NCBI GenBank assembly: GCA_013115135.1
Contig: JABANP010000161.1
Span: 1-64,000 of the forward strand
Length of the DNA stretch: 64,000 nucleotides
Direction of reading: 5' to 3'
Source of the DNA: Perkinsus olseni
Lineage: Eukaryota; Perkinsozoa; Perkinsida; Perkinsidae
Below the pieces are notes generated by a model, which saw only the letters and a list, made by a program, of their open reading frames with translations, was not told where the DNA came from and ran no database searches. The position numbers were made by a program, and so were the translations under genes. This document shows, piece after piece, positions 48,879 to 59,562 of this stretch. Each line of letters begins with the position of its first letter. The stretch's first letter is position 1.

Positions 48879-51098
48879 ATGGATGACTCGGTGACGACAA
48901 GCGACGAGGAGAGAGTCCCGCCTCCGGAGCCTCCAGCAGACCTGCCGATCGATCTGCCACTTGCGTTCAACTAATCCGCCGAGTACGTGGCCTGTCGAGA
49001 GGAGATTGAAAGTTTTTATTTGGACCACGGAGGTGATAGGGTCGTACACGTGCCCAAAGGCAGGGAGGGCTTCTCGGTCGTCGAACTGGGGCAAGGCAAC
49101 TCTGGGCCGAGGTACGTCTCGGTTCCTGATGGAGCATCTCTCGCTGAACGTGTACCGGTGAGAGTATCGCCTTGTGGTAATTTCTTTGCCTACGCCACCG
49201 ACGGTCCAACGCCGCAGCTGCTGATCGCTAGAATCGGCAACCCGTCGGTCAGGATGATCGAGGTACCGCTGGCGCCTGGTGTCAGAATTGACACTATCGT
49301 TGATGTCCTGTGGGTGCAGCATGGAGAGGCTGCTGCTGGTGTGCCGTCAGAACCCAACACTACTCTGCCTATCGTGCTGGACTCGTACATGCTTGTAGTG
49401 GTGTCTCATACCTCACTCGATGTCCTGCGGCTCTCTTCTGCATTGAAGTTTGCAAAGCCGCTTCGACGCTTCCCTCTCTCTGGCACTAGTAGTCGCAGTG
49501 GCAGCAGTAGCGGCTCTAGGGCTCACTCGTCAAGTACTGTCCGTCACGTTTGGTATGAGCCTGATAGTGGCATTTGCGTCCTTTGTATCAATCAGAGGAC
49601 CCTACAGCCGTTCGACCTCAAGCCACACCTCAGGAACCCGCAACTGCCGGCGGTGTCTCCAAAATCGACTAAGGCCACCATCGCTGTGAAAATGCCCAAA
49701 TTTGATCTTTACCCGGCGGATGTGCACAACCCTCGTGATTGCGTTGATGAGGTGTCTCTTCTTCGGATAGACTCGGTTGCAAGTTCGACCTCTCGCAAGC
49801 TAGTTGCCGGTACCTACATCTGCCATGTTGATAGTGCGGCCGGCCGGCTCTCGTTGAGGAATCTGTCGGTCAGTGGGCTAGCAAGTCCCGAACATGACGC
49901 GGTGATTCAACTCCCGGCCCTTGCCAGATCCACGGCAGGCAAGACGCCAGCGGTAGCGGTGCATGTCGTTGATGGTCTTGTATGCGTCTCGCGGTCTCCG
50001 GGAACCTCAAAGGCTGTATTGCCCACCTGGTATATCTATGACATCTATGCTCGAGGCGGCGGGCGGTCGTTGCCTTTGGTCCCGCCGTTCAGGCTAGAGT
50101 ATCCTGGTGGGATGCAGTCCACAGCGATGCTGCGGTCCTCCCAGAACAATTATGTCGTCTTGGGTGACGAGAAGCACATTATGGTCTATGGCTTAGAGCT
50201 CAGGCCTCGTCCATTCGCTGCGGATTTGATGAACATGTCTATGTTGGAAATTACCACAGTTTTGCTCAGACGCCAGGGGTGCCGCGAGGAGCTATGCCAA
50301 ACCTTGAAGTACTTCCTGAGCGTTAGAGACCCATCTCCAACACTCGAGGAGCTTGCGTATATTTTTGATGCGGCCAATGCATCCTATCGGGAGTGTATCG
50401 AGCGGACTCCTCTCCTTGGTGGCGAAAGCGGGGCCATGGTGAGCTTAGCCAGGCTACTGGAGTCTGCTGGCAGCCGCACGATACTTACCGAGGTGGACGC
50501 TGTCGATTGTGTTTTTCATCCTGTTTTATGTTCGTTGTTGCCCGACTGCCCCCAGCCTCCTCTGGCACCGGGGTCTTCGGAGCTTCTTCGGTATGGACTC
50601 GATCACAGCCGTGAATCATGCCGCCTGACGGAAGTGCAGAGATTGGTGTCGCAAGTGTTGATCTTTTGCCGGTCGCTGTTGGCTCTTTCGGTTTACCCTC
50701 ATAGAAGGGTACAACTCTTCCTTTTCGATCTTTGCGTTGTGGCGCATCAGCAGCATTTGTTGCAGCAGCTACTGCACTATCACGTTCTCCTGGACTCAGT
50801 GGAGATTGTTGAACGCCTCGACATCATGTGGAGGTACGAGAACGCAGAGTCTGGTACGCGGAAAGTCCGGTGGAGTCAACAATGCATGATGGATATGGCC
50901 TGGAGATTACTCAACACGCGTTCGGCCACTCCGAGGCTGACGGAGCTGCTTACTGAGGCTCTTCTGGATGGCGGAGATCCGGCTGATGCCATTTCGTTTT
51001 TGAGACAACACACAGAGCAAGGAGGGTCCAATGTTCCCTTGGTGGATGTCCTGGAGAAGGCAGAGCAACTTGTCGCGGAAGGGAAGGTAGTATTTTAG
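48879..51098 (+). CDS. RMC1: RMC1/Mic1-like regulator of the MON1-CCZ1 Rab7 GEF complex
   Basis: A long frame from about 48984 to the stop at 51098 matches the RMC1 (C18orf8, Mic1) layout. An N-terminal beta-propeller-like half includes ESFYLDHGGDRVVHV, RVPVRVSPCGNFFAYATDG and a segment with LQPFDLKPHLRN. The Mic1 helical domain follows, with LEITTVLLRRQGCREELCQ, RRVQLFLFDLCVVAHQQHLL and QLLHYHVLLDSVEIVERL. Length, about 700 aa, is near the family's 650. In animals RMC1 is a subunit of the MON1-CCZ1 complex that activates Rab7 on late endosomes. The likely ATG at 48879 (MDDSVTTSDEERVPPP) is in frame but a TAA at 48972 intervenes. A small intron ending at the AG at 48983, with a donor at 48891 or nearby, would remove it. 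That 5' join is unproven. Confidence 0.8.
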
Positions 51099-52121
51099 GT
51101 GGATAGAGTTTTGGCGTGCTGATGGCGGCAGGGGCTAGCCAATGTAAGCTCTGCTATATAATGATACCACACCTTGATGAGATCTCATCCGTGTCTCTGC
51201 TAGACTTTATCGTGCCTTGATACACTGTTTCAAGCGAATTCAGAGTCTGTCTATCTGAGAGCATACCACCACACATACGGTGTCTCCTACGTGGAAGCTC
51301 TCCTGATGCTTCGACACTGCTCTAGTCTTCTCCCGCGTATAACCGACCGACACGCCTTCGGCCGTATCACAGACTCTGTCGTTGCCGGAGCTAGCCCTTG
51401 CCTCGTTGTAGATCCTCGTTGTATCCCCTCACTCCCTTTCAGTACGATGCACGCCTGGTTCATTCCCTCGCCGGAGACGCCCGTCAGTGGCGGACAGACG
51501 CTCGCCTGGCGACACGGATGTCACGGTTGCGCTTGCAAACAACATCGACTGCTCCCAGCGCTGCCTCTGTCCTGGTAGGCCCGTGGTTATCGAGAGATCG
51601 GGAACATCGAGAACACATCGAGAACACATGTTATTAGGAGATTATCGACTGGGTTCCGCTCTTCGTAGTTGCTAATAGTAGTCGTCCACTGAGTTGAGTG
51701 TCGCTCGTTGGTGGGGGTCAGTAGTACCAACGTTTCGTCAGATCGTATCACCGGAGGCGCACTTTACCTAAAGAGCTCATCATTCCTGCTGTCTCAGGCC
51801 TCTTTGATGCCCAACGATGGTGGATGCGAGAAGTGGCTCCCAGAGTTGCGCGAAGGCGATCCTCTTAGCGCCGACAGTGCCTGAGTTCACATGCTTCGTT
51901 TGCTTCCATTGCGTTGTACCATTCCCGACTGTATAAGAATCATTGTTTCTTCGCGTGCGCCAACTGCTGCATTTTGTTCGGCAGTTCCACTGCTCGAAAG
52001 ATTCGCGATCGTCGGATATTCGATTATTTTGGCGGCCTCTTATTACAAGTATTTTTGTTGCAGAATCATTTCCGCCCTGGAACTTCCACCTTATCGATGC
52101 AGTACTCCTTTCTCCATCCCA
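51099..52121. other. Intergenic region between RMC1 and the secreted protein gene
   Basis: Several 60-95 codon frames occur without recognisable motifs. A plus-strand segment near 51708-51883 reads VGVSSTNVSSDRITGGALYL and ends at a TGA after ...EGDPLSADSA; it could be part of an exon but has no supported neighbours. Confidence 0.3.
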
Positions 52122-52887
52122 ATGTTAACCTTCACCCGCTTCTCTCTCTCAGTGGGACTCGTCGCAGGAGCTTCTCCCGAAACGGGCAACTTCCGCCTCT
52201 TCAGTCCTGTATCTGAGGTGAACTCTCGAGTTGTACCTGAAGGATGTACTCTGTTCATGGTGATATTTTCTTAGCCTCCGCCGCCGATCGCCACGGCGAA
52301 GGACCCTCAGGGGGATGCAGTGGATGTGAGTCGTCGGGATGCTGCTGTAGTATTAACTTTCTGTTACAGATCAGACTGGACGATGACACGTGCTACTTCG
52401 ATTACGGCAAAGGAAATCTAACGCTCTCCTTCTCGATTCAATTCGATGATTATGGAGTTGGGGCAAATTACTATGACGACGGTTACAGCTTCAGCATGAA
52501 GTGAGACTTTCTATCGTTGGCAGATAGTAGCGTATGTCGAAGGGACTCGGTAGTTTCTCCCGCAAATGTGGCGTCTTCAGGGAATCTTTCCATGATCGAT
52601 CGTTTGTCTTCTATCATACTCCAGAAGATTTCCATTCTGCCAGTGGTCCTACCAAAGAGATTGAGGCTGAGTTCAAATCCGTAAACCCCTTCCATCATCT
52701 GAAAAAGACCGCTCTATCCTATCTTAAGCCCGAACCACACTGCGAAGGCTTGTTCTATAAAATTATGTCCATGCCCCCGAAGAGCTACAAGAAAGGCGCA
52801 GAAGGGTTCCTCAAATTTCTGAGGGCCACGGACAGTAAGCGACTCAAGAAAATCGCGAAGTGGAACGAGAAAAAGGCTAAGAAATGA
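52122..52887 (+). CDS. Small putative secreted protein, four exons, 203 aa
   Basis: Exons 52122-52217, 52275-52325, 52370-52500 and 52554-52887 are separated by GT-AG introns of 57, 44 and 53 nt. They sum to 612 nt, exactly 203 codons plus stop. The N-terminus MLTFTRFSLSVGLVAGA looks like a signal peptide. The body reads LDDDTCYFDYGKGNLTLSFS and QFDDYGVGANYYDDGYSFSM, then FSRKCGVFRESFHD, and ends in a Lys-rich helix (KKIAKWNEKKAKK). The alternation of polar and hydrophobic residues in the middle suggests a beta-sandwich. I do not recognise the family; it may be a lineage-specific secreted protein. Confidence 0.7.
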
Positions 52888-54455
52888 GCCATCTTTCGTG
52901 TGATTCATTGTTGTTGATGTGATGTTGAAGGCCTTATCTTGTGCTCCAAGTCTATCAATAACGCGCGTCCTCTGGGCCTGATCCTTCTGCTAGCCGGACT
53001 GGCCTACATACAACTTTGAGGTACCTGGGCGTGGACCCCACAGTGGAATTCCCGCTAGCTCTAGGTCGTAGTTGTATATTATATTGGCTCCGATCGTGAC
53101 TAAGATAATCTTTGCTGCATCTCTTGCATTCTTTTTTTTAATACTCAACCTCTTTGAATCAGACGTACGCGGTGATCCGATTAGTACTGGAACCGCCGTC
53201 GTTGGTCTATTCTGCCTCAGAGCTTCTGAGTCCGCTGCACTGTAGAGTCTGCGGGAATTTCGCCGTTCAACTCACCGGTGTTTGACGAGCTTATCTATAT
53301 AGCGGATACAGCGAGGACCCCGACCTAGCTTACACTCACTAGAAGTCTCGATGGCGCATCGTGATCCATGCGCCAGTATGCTCGAACTGAATGTACTGTG
53401 GCAGTGCAACTTCCCAGGAGAACGCGACCGGTCCAACGTGTCTAGGGAGGATCGCGAAGAAAATCAGCCACATCAACATCGACGGACTTTAGCTGTTTTA
53501 CTTCCGTAGCGAGTGAGCTTACAAGCTGATATAAGAGATGCCGGATGGGGCACAGAATCTAGTGGTCTATACGAGAAATTCTCCGGTTGAAAGATCGCAT
53601 TCCTTGTAGCTTACGTTGGGGGAAAGTACATCCTATCTGCGTCAGGATCTCCTTCCGGACGGTCGGCCGCTCCAGGTTGAGAAGATCATGAGTATGCCCC
53701 GTTGATGTTAGACTCGCGGTTCAAATGGAAGCCACTGAACCCATAGTATTGGGACATCGCCCAGCCGCCAAACGTTTGCGGTGGAGAGGGATGCTTGGTC
53801 ACTTGTTCAGGCCAGGTAGTTCAGTTCTACCTCGTGTCCGGTATGATAGCAGTACGCAGGCTTGAAACATAAGCTAATCTCTTTCGTAGTTCCAGCTTTG
53901 TGTGAGTCACTGTTGCCCCACGCTGGGATATAGCTGCTTTGAAACTGTCATTGACGGCAGGAATCTAAGGAATCGCTCCTTACTATTGGACTGCCACAGT
54001 GGGAGTCAGTGGATAATCACATTTCTCTCCCCAGACGACGAGTACGGTTAGCAGTCATGGCAAACAAGGCAGGCTTTTTTGGTTGATCCTTTTAGGCCGA
54101 GCTATCCTTATTGTGTCGCTTTGCTCGCGGAATTGTTAGTCATTTGACCATTAAGAACGCTACTCTGGTTTTACTAGGACACATAATGCGCTAACATACA
54201 GCTTACACACGGAACTTCAATTCTTCGCGTAGATGTCACCTAGCCTCGAACCTATTCGTATAGGGTCGACTCAGCAGAATAACGCTGAAGGGATAGCACA
54301 GCCGGTGATACGGCACGTGGAGCGATGCTCAATATCGCGGCTCGTCCGAAGTGAGTTATATCCGATGGTGAATACTTGTAATCGCCGCGCCACGCTTTTC
54401 GTCGGGAATTTCCTCGTTATATGCTTCTCGTATGGGAATAAAATTTATGCATTAT
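52888..54455. other. Gene-poor region
   Basis: No coding, RNA or repeat signal was recognised over about 1.5 kb. There is a short T-run near 53130-53140. A plus-strand frame at 54233-54598 runs into the 498-bp duplication and is not considered a gene. Confidence 0.4.
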
Positions 54456-55453
54456 TACAATCCCGCTTTGCTACGCACTCGTGTAAACTCAAGACCGCAG
54501 AACTCATGGGCGGAGAAGGCAGAATTGCTACTTGGGTAGCTGCCGAGCACGACGTGCTACCAGAAACCTTGTACGACGCAAGGGCTAACCGGAAGTAGGT
54601 GTTGATGGTTAACGGAGGTGGTAATCCGCATCTGCTAAACGCCCTCCGGAACCAGACACCAAACCAGTAGCCCTCTGTACACGAAGATAGTGTGAGACAG
54701 CTACCCACACCGATCACTCAGCCCTCGGGAGGCAGCGGGTGGGTTAAATCGCGAGACACGGAGAGACCAACTGAAAAAGAGTACTACTCACACGACAACA
54801 AAACCGAGATGGTACCGCTTCTAATAACGATGCAGATCAGGAGACCAAATGCCTGAAGCGCTAGCTTCCACACAGTACAGACACGACACACAAAAACGCA
54901 CAAGGGCGTAGCTGTCTCGGTATTGTACTTCCCAGCACCAAGGTGCCTTCCAATACAATCCCGCTTTGCTACGCACTCGTGTAAACTCAAGACCGCAGAA
55001 CTCATGGGCGGAGAAGGCAGAATTGCTACTTGGGTAGCTGCCGAGCACGACGTGCTACCAGAAACCTTGTACGACGCAAGGGCTAACCGGAAGTAGGTGT
55101 TGATGGTTAACGGAGGTGGTAATCCGCATCTGCTAAACGCCCTCCGGAACCAGACACCAAACCAGTAGCCCTCTGTACACGAAGATAGTGTGAGACAGCT
55201 ACCCACACCGATCACTCAGCCCTCGGGAGGCAGCGGGTGGGTTAAATCGCGAGACACGGAGAGACCAACTGAAAATAGTACTACTCACACGACAACAAAA
55301 CCGAGATGGTACCGCTTCTAATAACGATGCAGATCAGGAGACCAAATGCCTGAAGCGCTAGCTTCCACACAGTACAGACACGACACACAAAAACGCACAA
55401 GGGCGTAGCTGTCTCGGTATTGTACTTCCCAGCACCAAGGTGCCTTCCAATAC
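54456..55453. repeat. Tandem duplication of a 498-bp unit (two copies)
   Basis: The unit starting TACAATCCCGCTTTGC at 54456 recurs at 54954 and ends near 55453 with ...GCACCAAGGTGCCTTCCAATAC. The copies differ by very few bases (for example AAAAGAGTACT against AAAATAGTACT). Minus-strand frames of 90-143 codons in it are repeated with it, and no product is recognised. Confidence 0.85.
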
Positions 55454-55626
55454 TGATTGTCGTTGTAATGCTGTAGGTGGTACTCACTGCTGCTAGTCGA
55501 ATGAGCATCGCCGCTTTTCTCCGTCGCGCTAGATCCTTGAGATTTGCTCCAATCAAGGGAGAGTCGGCCTCCCGGTCCCGTCGGTTAGAAAGTCCACCAC
55601 AATGAGAACATTCATCCGAAACGAAT

Positions 55627-56230
55627 TTTGACTTTGTCTGTCACCAGTGGTAAGGCGAGTAACGCTATATTCAGCTGTAACTCTCCTACGCGTTTACTAA
55701 CCGCACGTTTCGCGCCACGGGGTGGCGCAGCGCGATTCGAGGCCTATTGGTACTAGATATTCTACTCGGCATATAACGGAAAATTTTTCATGCACCCCCT
55801 CCCCCTTCCAATGTTGAACCACTTTCGATGACATCTCGTGGGGGGCTGGCTGCGATAACATTCAACATTGTATGTGGGGACGGGGGGCGAGCTAGCACCA
55901 GGAGACAAGTATAAGAATACTGCCGCTTCCGGCCCTCCCGGAGCTCTAAAGTATTGTCAGGTTGGTCGTTTAGCTCAGTCGGTTAGAGCATCGTGCTAAT
56001 AACGCGAGGGTCGCAGGTTCGAGCCCTGCATCGACCATTGACGTCTTGCTCTGACTGAGGCGACCTTCGAAGCGTCACGCAGTCGTATTCGTTGTGCACC
56101 GGAAGCCTCTCATGCCTTCAGTTCTAACGTTGAGCCGCTATTGTCGAGTTAGCTCGGCGCTTGATGACAAGATGCTGCCGATGCAGCGTTCACCAGCTAA
56201 CGGCTATCCCGTTACCACCAGATCCCCAAT
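55627..56230. repeat. Duplicated tRNA block, copy A
   Basis: About 604 bp here match 56802-57411. The match covers the flanks, a tRNA-Ile gene and about 190 bp after it, ending at the shared CCACCAGATCCCCAAT. Small substitutions and indels separate the copies. Confidence 0.85.
55964..56037 (+). tRNA. tRNA-Ile (anticodon AAU)
   Basis: The acceptor GGTCGTT pairs with ATCGACC apart from one mismatch. The D arm is AGCTCAGTCGGTTAGAGC, the anticodon loop is CTAATAA with anticodon AAT, and the T arm is GCAGGTTCGAGCCCTGC. The discriminator is A. Boxes A and B are both good. Confidence 0.9.
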
Positions 56231-56270
56231 TATTGGGACAATCGGTAGCGAGTTCCTTCCATCGTGATGC

Positions 56271-56343
56271 GCGGCTTTGGCGCAGTAGGTAGCGCGTAGG
56301 TCTCATAATTCAAAGGTGGCGAGTTCGATCCTCGCAGGCCGCA
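56271..56343 (+). tRNA. tRNA-Met (anticodon CAU), elongator-like
   Basis: GCGGCTT pairs with AGGCCGC (one G-T pair). The D arm GGCGCAGTAGGTAGCGC and T arm GCGAGTTCGATCCTCGC are intact. The loop CTCATAA gives anticodon CAT and the overall sequence resembles elongator tRNA-Met. The anticodon stem (TAGGT with TTCAA) has weak pairs, so reduced function or a pseudogene is possible. Confidence 0.75.
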
Positions 56344-56463
56344 GTGTACGGCCACAGTGAATGAGCTGATCAATTGATCAACTCCTTTAGTAAGAGTATT
56401 CAAGTATTCTTTACCATATTTTGTGATCACTTGTTCAGTTTTCCCTGAATTTCACGCCTGGCT

Positions 56464-56552
56464 GTGGTCGTACTGGGATGAGACATCTAGAGTCACGGGC
56501 GCGCGACGTACTCCCCTCCACAGGACCCGTAATCTCCGTAAACCAGCCCAGA
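56464..56552. repeat. Duplicated 5' flank of tRNA-Phe (also at 58777-58865)
   Basis: GTGGTCGTACTGGGATGAGA through AACCAGCCCAGA is found again at 58777-58865 with a few changes. The shared part stops seven bases into the tRNA-Phe gene. Confidence 0.85.
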
Positions 56553-56618
56553 TAGCTCAGTTGGGAGAGCGCCAGACTGAAGATCTGGGGGTCCTCAGTT
56601 CGATCCTGGGTCTGGGCA
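56546..56618 (+). tRNA. tRNA-Phe (anticodon GAA)
   Basis: GCCCAGA pairs perfectly with TCTGGGC and the discriminator is A. The D arm is AGCTCAGTTGGGAGAGC, the anticodon arm is CCAGACTGAAGATCTGG and the T-loop is TTCGATC. All stems pair well. Confidence 0.93.
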
Positions 56619-56801
56619 TACTTCGTGATGCTTTTGGCATCCCCGTGGAACCGTGAAACCGCTCCGTGCTAGTTCTGGGCGGGATCCAGTTTGACCGCGG
56701 GCGTGAGGCTCCAATCGAGCGAGGAATCGGACCCCAGGTGCTCTCGATTTCACATTGAGAAACTCCGCCAAAATATGAACATTGGCGACTCGCCATCCAA
56801 G

Positions 56802-57411
56802 TTTGACTGTGTCTGTCACCAGTGGTAGGGCGAGCAACGCTATATTCAGCTGTAACTCTCCTACGCGTTTACTTCGCACGTTTCGCGCCACGGGGTGGCG
56901 CAGCGCGATTCGAGGCCTATTGGCGTCAGATATTCTACTCGGCGTATAACGGAAAATTTTTTATGCACCCCCCTCCCCCCTTCCAATGTTGAACCACTTT
57001 CGACGACATCTCGTGAAAGGTTGGCTGCGATAACATTCAACATTGTATGGGGGGACGGGGGCGAGCTAGCACCAGGAGACAAGTATAAGAATACTGCCGC
57101 TTCCGGCCCTCCCGGAGCTTTAAAATATTGTCAGGTTGGTCGTTTAGCTCAGTCGGTTAATCGTGCCGGGTTCGTGCTAATAACGCGAGGGTCGCAGGTT
57201 CGAGCCCTGCATCGACCATTGACGTCTTGCTCTGACTGAGGCGACCTTCGAAGCGTCACGCAGTCGTATTCGTTGTGCACCGGAAGCCTCTCATGCCTTC
57301 AGTTCTAACGTTGAGCCGCTATTGTCCAGTTAGCTCGGCGCTTGATGGCAAGATGCTGCCGATGAAGCGTTCACCAGCTAACGGCTATCCCGTTACCACC
57401 AGATCCCCAAT
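56802..57411. repeat. Duplicated tRNA block, copy B
   Basis: This is the partner of 55627-56230. It contains the altered tRNA-Ile copy and the same downstream sequence up to CCACCAGATCCCCAAT. Confidence 0.85.
57138..57218 (+). pseudogene. tRNA-Ile pseudogene with altered D arm
   Basis: This copy is identical to the tRNA-Ile at 55964 in the acceptor, anticodon loop and T arm, but the segment after GTCGGTTA reads ATCGTGCCGGGTTCGTGC instead of GAGCATCGTGC. The 3' half of the D stem is lost and 7 nt are gained, so the D arm cannot fold normally. Confidence 0.8.
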
Positions 57412-57550
57412 GAACGACATGAACGGCGCCATTCTAGGTGCCGGGTTCAAAGTGGGCGGCTGTCCGTACGAAGGTGGGGATACAACAGGTCCGGTCGGAG
57501 GAGGAAGGTCGATATAGGTCCCCGTTAGTCGAGGTGTAGGCTGGACACCT

Positions 57551-57971
57551 GTTACTCATTATGCGCCGATCGTCTTGTGCATGCGTGCTTAGCTAATACT
57601 CCCGCCCCCCGAATAGATCCAGATAGAAGACTTTACACTCCTTCTCGCCTTGCGTTGACCAAGAGCAACAACCGAGCACCAACAACTGGTGCCCAGACCC
57701 CCAGTGAACCTCCTGAGACCTCTACAACCTCACCCACGTCCCTCGAGGAGCTCATCAAATATCTGGAACTCCTCCTCACCTTAAATTCCATTCATCATCA
57801 TCCCATTTCTCTACTCGGAGGGGAAAGTGTTACTCATTATGCGCCGATCGTCTTGTGCATGCGTGCATAGCTTATTCCCCTCGAGAGACTAAGCTTAGAA
57901 GCAGAAGATAGAAGACTTTATACTCCTTCTCGCCTTGCGTTGACTATGAGCAACAACCGAGCACCAACAAC
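57551..57971. repeat. 278-bp spaced direct duplication, retroelement-like
   Basis: Two segments recur at a distance of about 278 bp. GTTACTCATTATGCGCCGAT and following (57551 and 57829) is one, and ACTCCTTCTCGCCTTGCGTT followed by GAGCAACAACCGAGCACCAA (57638 and 57921) is the other. The second copy has an ATG before SNNRAPTT where the first has AAG. The first copy continues as a Pro/Ser/Thr-rich frame (PSEPPETSTTSPTSLEEL). The arrangement looks like a fragmented leader plus gag-like start of a retroelement, but this is not proven. Confidence 0.55.
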
Positions 57972-58385
57972 ACCGGACATCCGGACACCGGACATCATAA
58001 CCGGTCCGGAAGGCGGTGTCCCCAACGGTCCCGGGTGCACCAAAGGGTCCCGCTCCAGCGTCAGAACAGGTGGAAGGGGTTGATGATCCGCTGCACCCGA
58101 TGTGGGTAGCTCTTGATCCGGATTCACCACTGCCGGCGGCACTCGGCTCGCTTGCAGTTCAGTCAACTGCGATGTCATCGACGTGAGGGCATCAGTCGTG
58201 CGTGACAGTTCTCGGATGATAATGTTGTTGTGGGTCCGATCTCCCCGACGCAAGAGGAGATAGAGTGCGTGCCCGTTTCGCCCGAGTTCGACTGGCAACA
58301 CTAGACATAGGGGAAAGAGATAAGTATGTACTGACAGCATAGCCAATAAGAGAGTAAGCAATGAGAGCTCGAGAAGGCCGAGCAT
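57918..58385 (-). CDS. Hypothetical minus-strand frame, possibly retroelement gag-like
   Basis: A 155-codon frame contains a hydrophobic start and then HNNIIIRELSRTTDALTSMT, SQLTELQ and a Pro-rich middle. Helix-then-Pro composition is seen in gag-like proteins, but no zinc knuckle or protease motif is present. It overlaps the duplicated leader segment on the other strand. Not recognised. Confidence 0.2.
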   Translation of the reverse strand: MLGLLELSLLTLLLAMLSVHTYLFPLCLVLPVELGRNGHALYLLLRRGDRTHNNIIIRELSRTTDALTSMTSQLTELQASRVPPAVVNPDQELPTSGAADHQPLPPVLTLERDPLVHPGPLGTPPSGPVMMSGVRMSGVVGARLLLIVNARREGV

Positions 58386-58776
58386 TGACAGGACAGAGAA
58401 ATACAGAGAACAGATAATAGTGCACGTACTATCATAACTAATAATTGTTATGAGCCTCAGTTGACTCTAACACAAGAGTGAAGGGAGGCGCCAAGAAAGC
58501 CTTGAGTATGCGTGCAACTGTGTAGGCAGCATAGCTAATGGCAAAGCAGCGCAACTGTGGAGACAACACTGAGGATGCCATTCTCAGCCCTCAGCATTAT
58601 CATACATAAGAAACATCAAAGCAGCAATACTCAGTTGCTTGATCACTTATGCTCAGCCTATAACGGCTCCATATAACATAATAAGACTGGCGCGCATGCG
58701 TGCTACCATTAACAGCCAGGCTGATGCGCATGCGTGCACAGACGAAGAGACAGCGGAGTGGCATAGCATCAGCATT

Positions 58777-58865
58777 GTGGTCGTACTGGGATGAGACATC
58801 TAGAGTCACGGGCGCGCGACGTATTCCCCTCCACAGGGCTCGTAAACTTCGTGAACCAGCCCAGA
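58777..58865. repeat. Second copy of the tRNA-Phe 5' flank
   Basis: It matches 56464-56552 and ends at GCCCAGA, the first seven bases of tRNA-Phe, after which the sequences diverge. Confidence 0.85.
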
Positions 58866-58965
58866 AACCACAGCCCGTCGCAGCGCAGAAAGCGCGCTAC
58901 GCGCGCGCCCTGCGCTGCGACGTCTGGTTGCCTTAACCCTTTCTAATCCTCGTGCTCTTTCCGTG

Positions 58966-59562
58966 ATGCCTGAAATCCTGAGAGGTTCTTTTGCCATGCC
59001 TTCCCACCACTTCGCCGGCCTTTCTGCGTACAGGGAGCAACTGTTTGCTCTTGCGAAAGGAAATGACCCGTTCAAAGGCCGCGGGCGGATGCCGTCGAAT
59101 AAGCTTGTCAAAGCGGAGATTGCGAAGATTGTCAAATGCAACGGCGAGAAAGCGAAAGCAAGGTTCTTTGGGAAAAGCCTTGGCCAATGGGTTTGCACGT
59201 GTGGGTGGCATGAGGTGCCGAATGTAAGGCGTTGCTTGGCAACCTGGTTTCACTCTCTTCTTCCGGGCAGGTCTCTGAGTCGTTGCGCCGACCGGAGCAG
59301 GTTCGCCGCCTACTCTCCGCGCGTCACTTTTTTCTTGTCCGGCCACTTTTTTCTCCGCGCGCCACTTTTTTCTCTCGCGCGCCACCTCTGCTTTCCCTTT
59401 CGCTACGACTTCTCTCCGCTCCCGTCCCGTCCTCACGAGACCTCAGACCGCCTACCACGATGCCCTAGGTTGACCTACACCCGAGAATATACCCTTCTAG
59501 ACTTCTATCCACGTTACGGGGACCCGACGAGAGTCTGTGCCCTTGTAGACTTGGGTAAGTGA
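58966..59562 (+). CDS. Hypothetical protein fragment with CTCGWH motif
   Basis: The frame starts MPEILRGSFAMPSHHFAGLS. It has a basic middle (NKLVKAEIAKIVKCNGEKAK), reaches WVCTCGWHEV, and then enters a low-complexity, Arg/Phe-rich stretch created by a short ACTTTTTTCTC..CGCGCGCC repeat before the stop next to the satellite. The first 95 residues look coding and the remainder does not. It could be a truncated gene or part of a mobile element. Confidence 0.3.
   Translation: MPEILRGSFAMPSHHFAGLSAYREQLFALAKGNDPFKGRGRMPSNKLVKAEIAKIVKCNGEKAKARFFGKSLGQWVCTCGWHEVPNVRRCLATWFHSLLPGRSLSRCADRSRFAAYSPRVTFFLSGHFFLRAPLFSLARHLCFPFRYDFSPLPSRPHETSDRLPRCPRLTYTREYTLLDFYPRYGDPTRVCALVDLGK
59320..59390. repeat. 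Short CACTTTTTTCT/CGCGCGC tandem repeat
   Basis: Three units of about 20 bp, each CACTTTTTTCT followed by a CG-rich spacer, occur just upstream of the satellite array. Confidence 0.6.
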
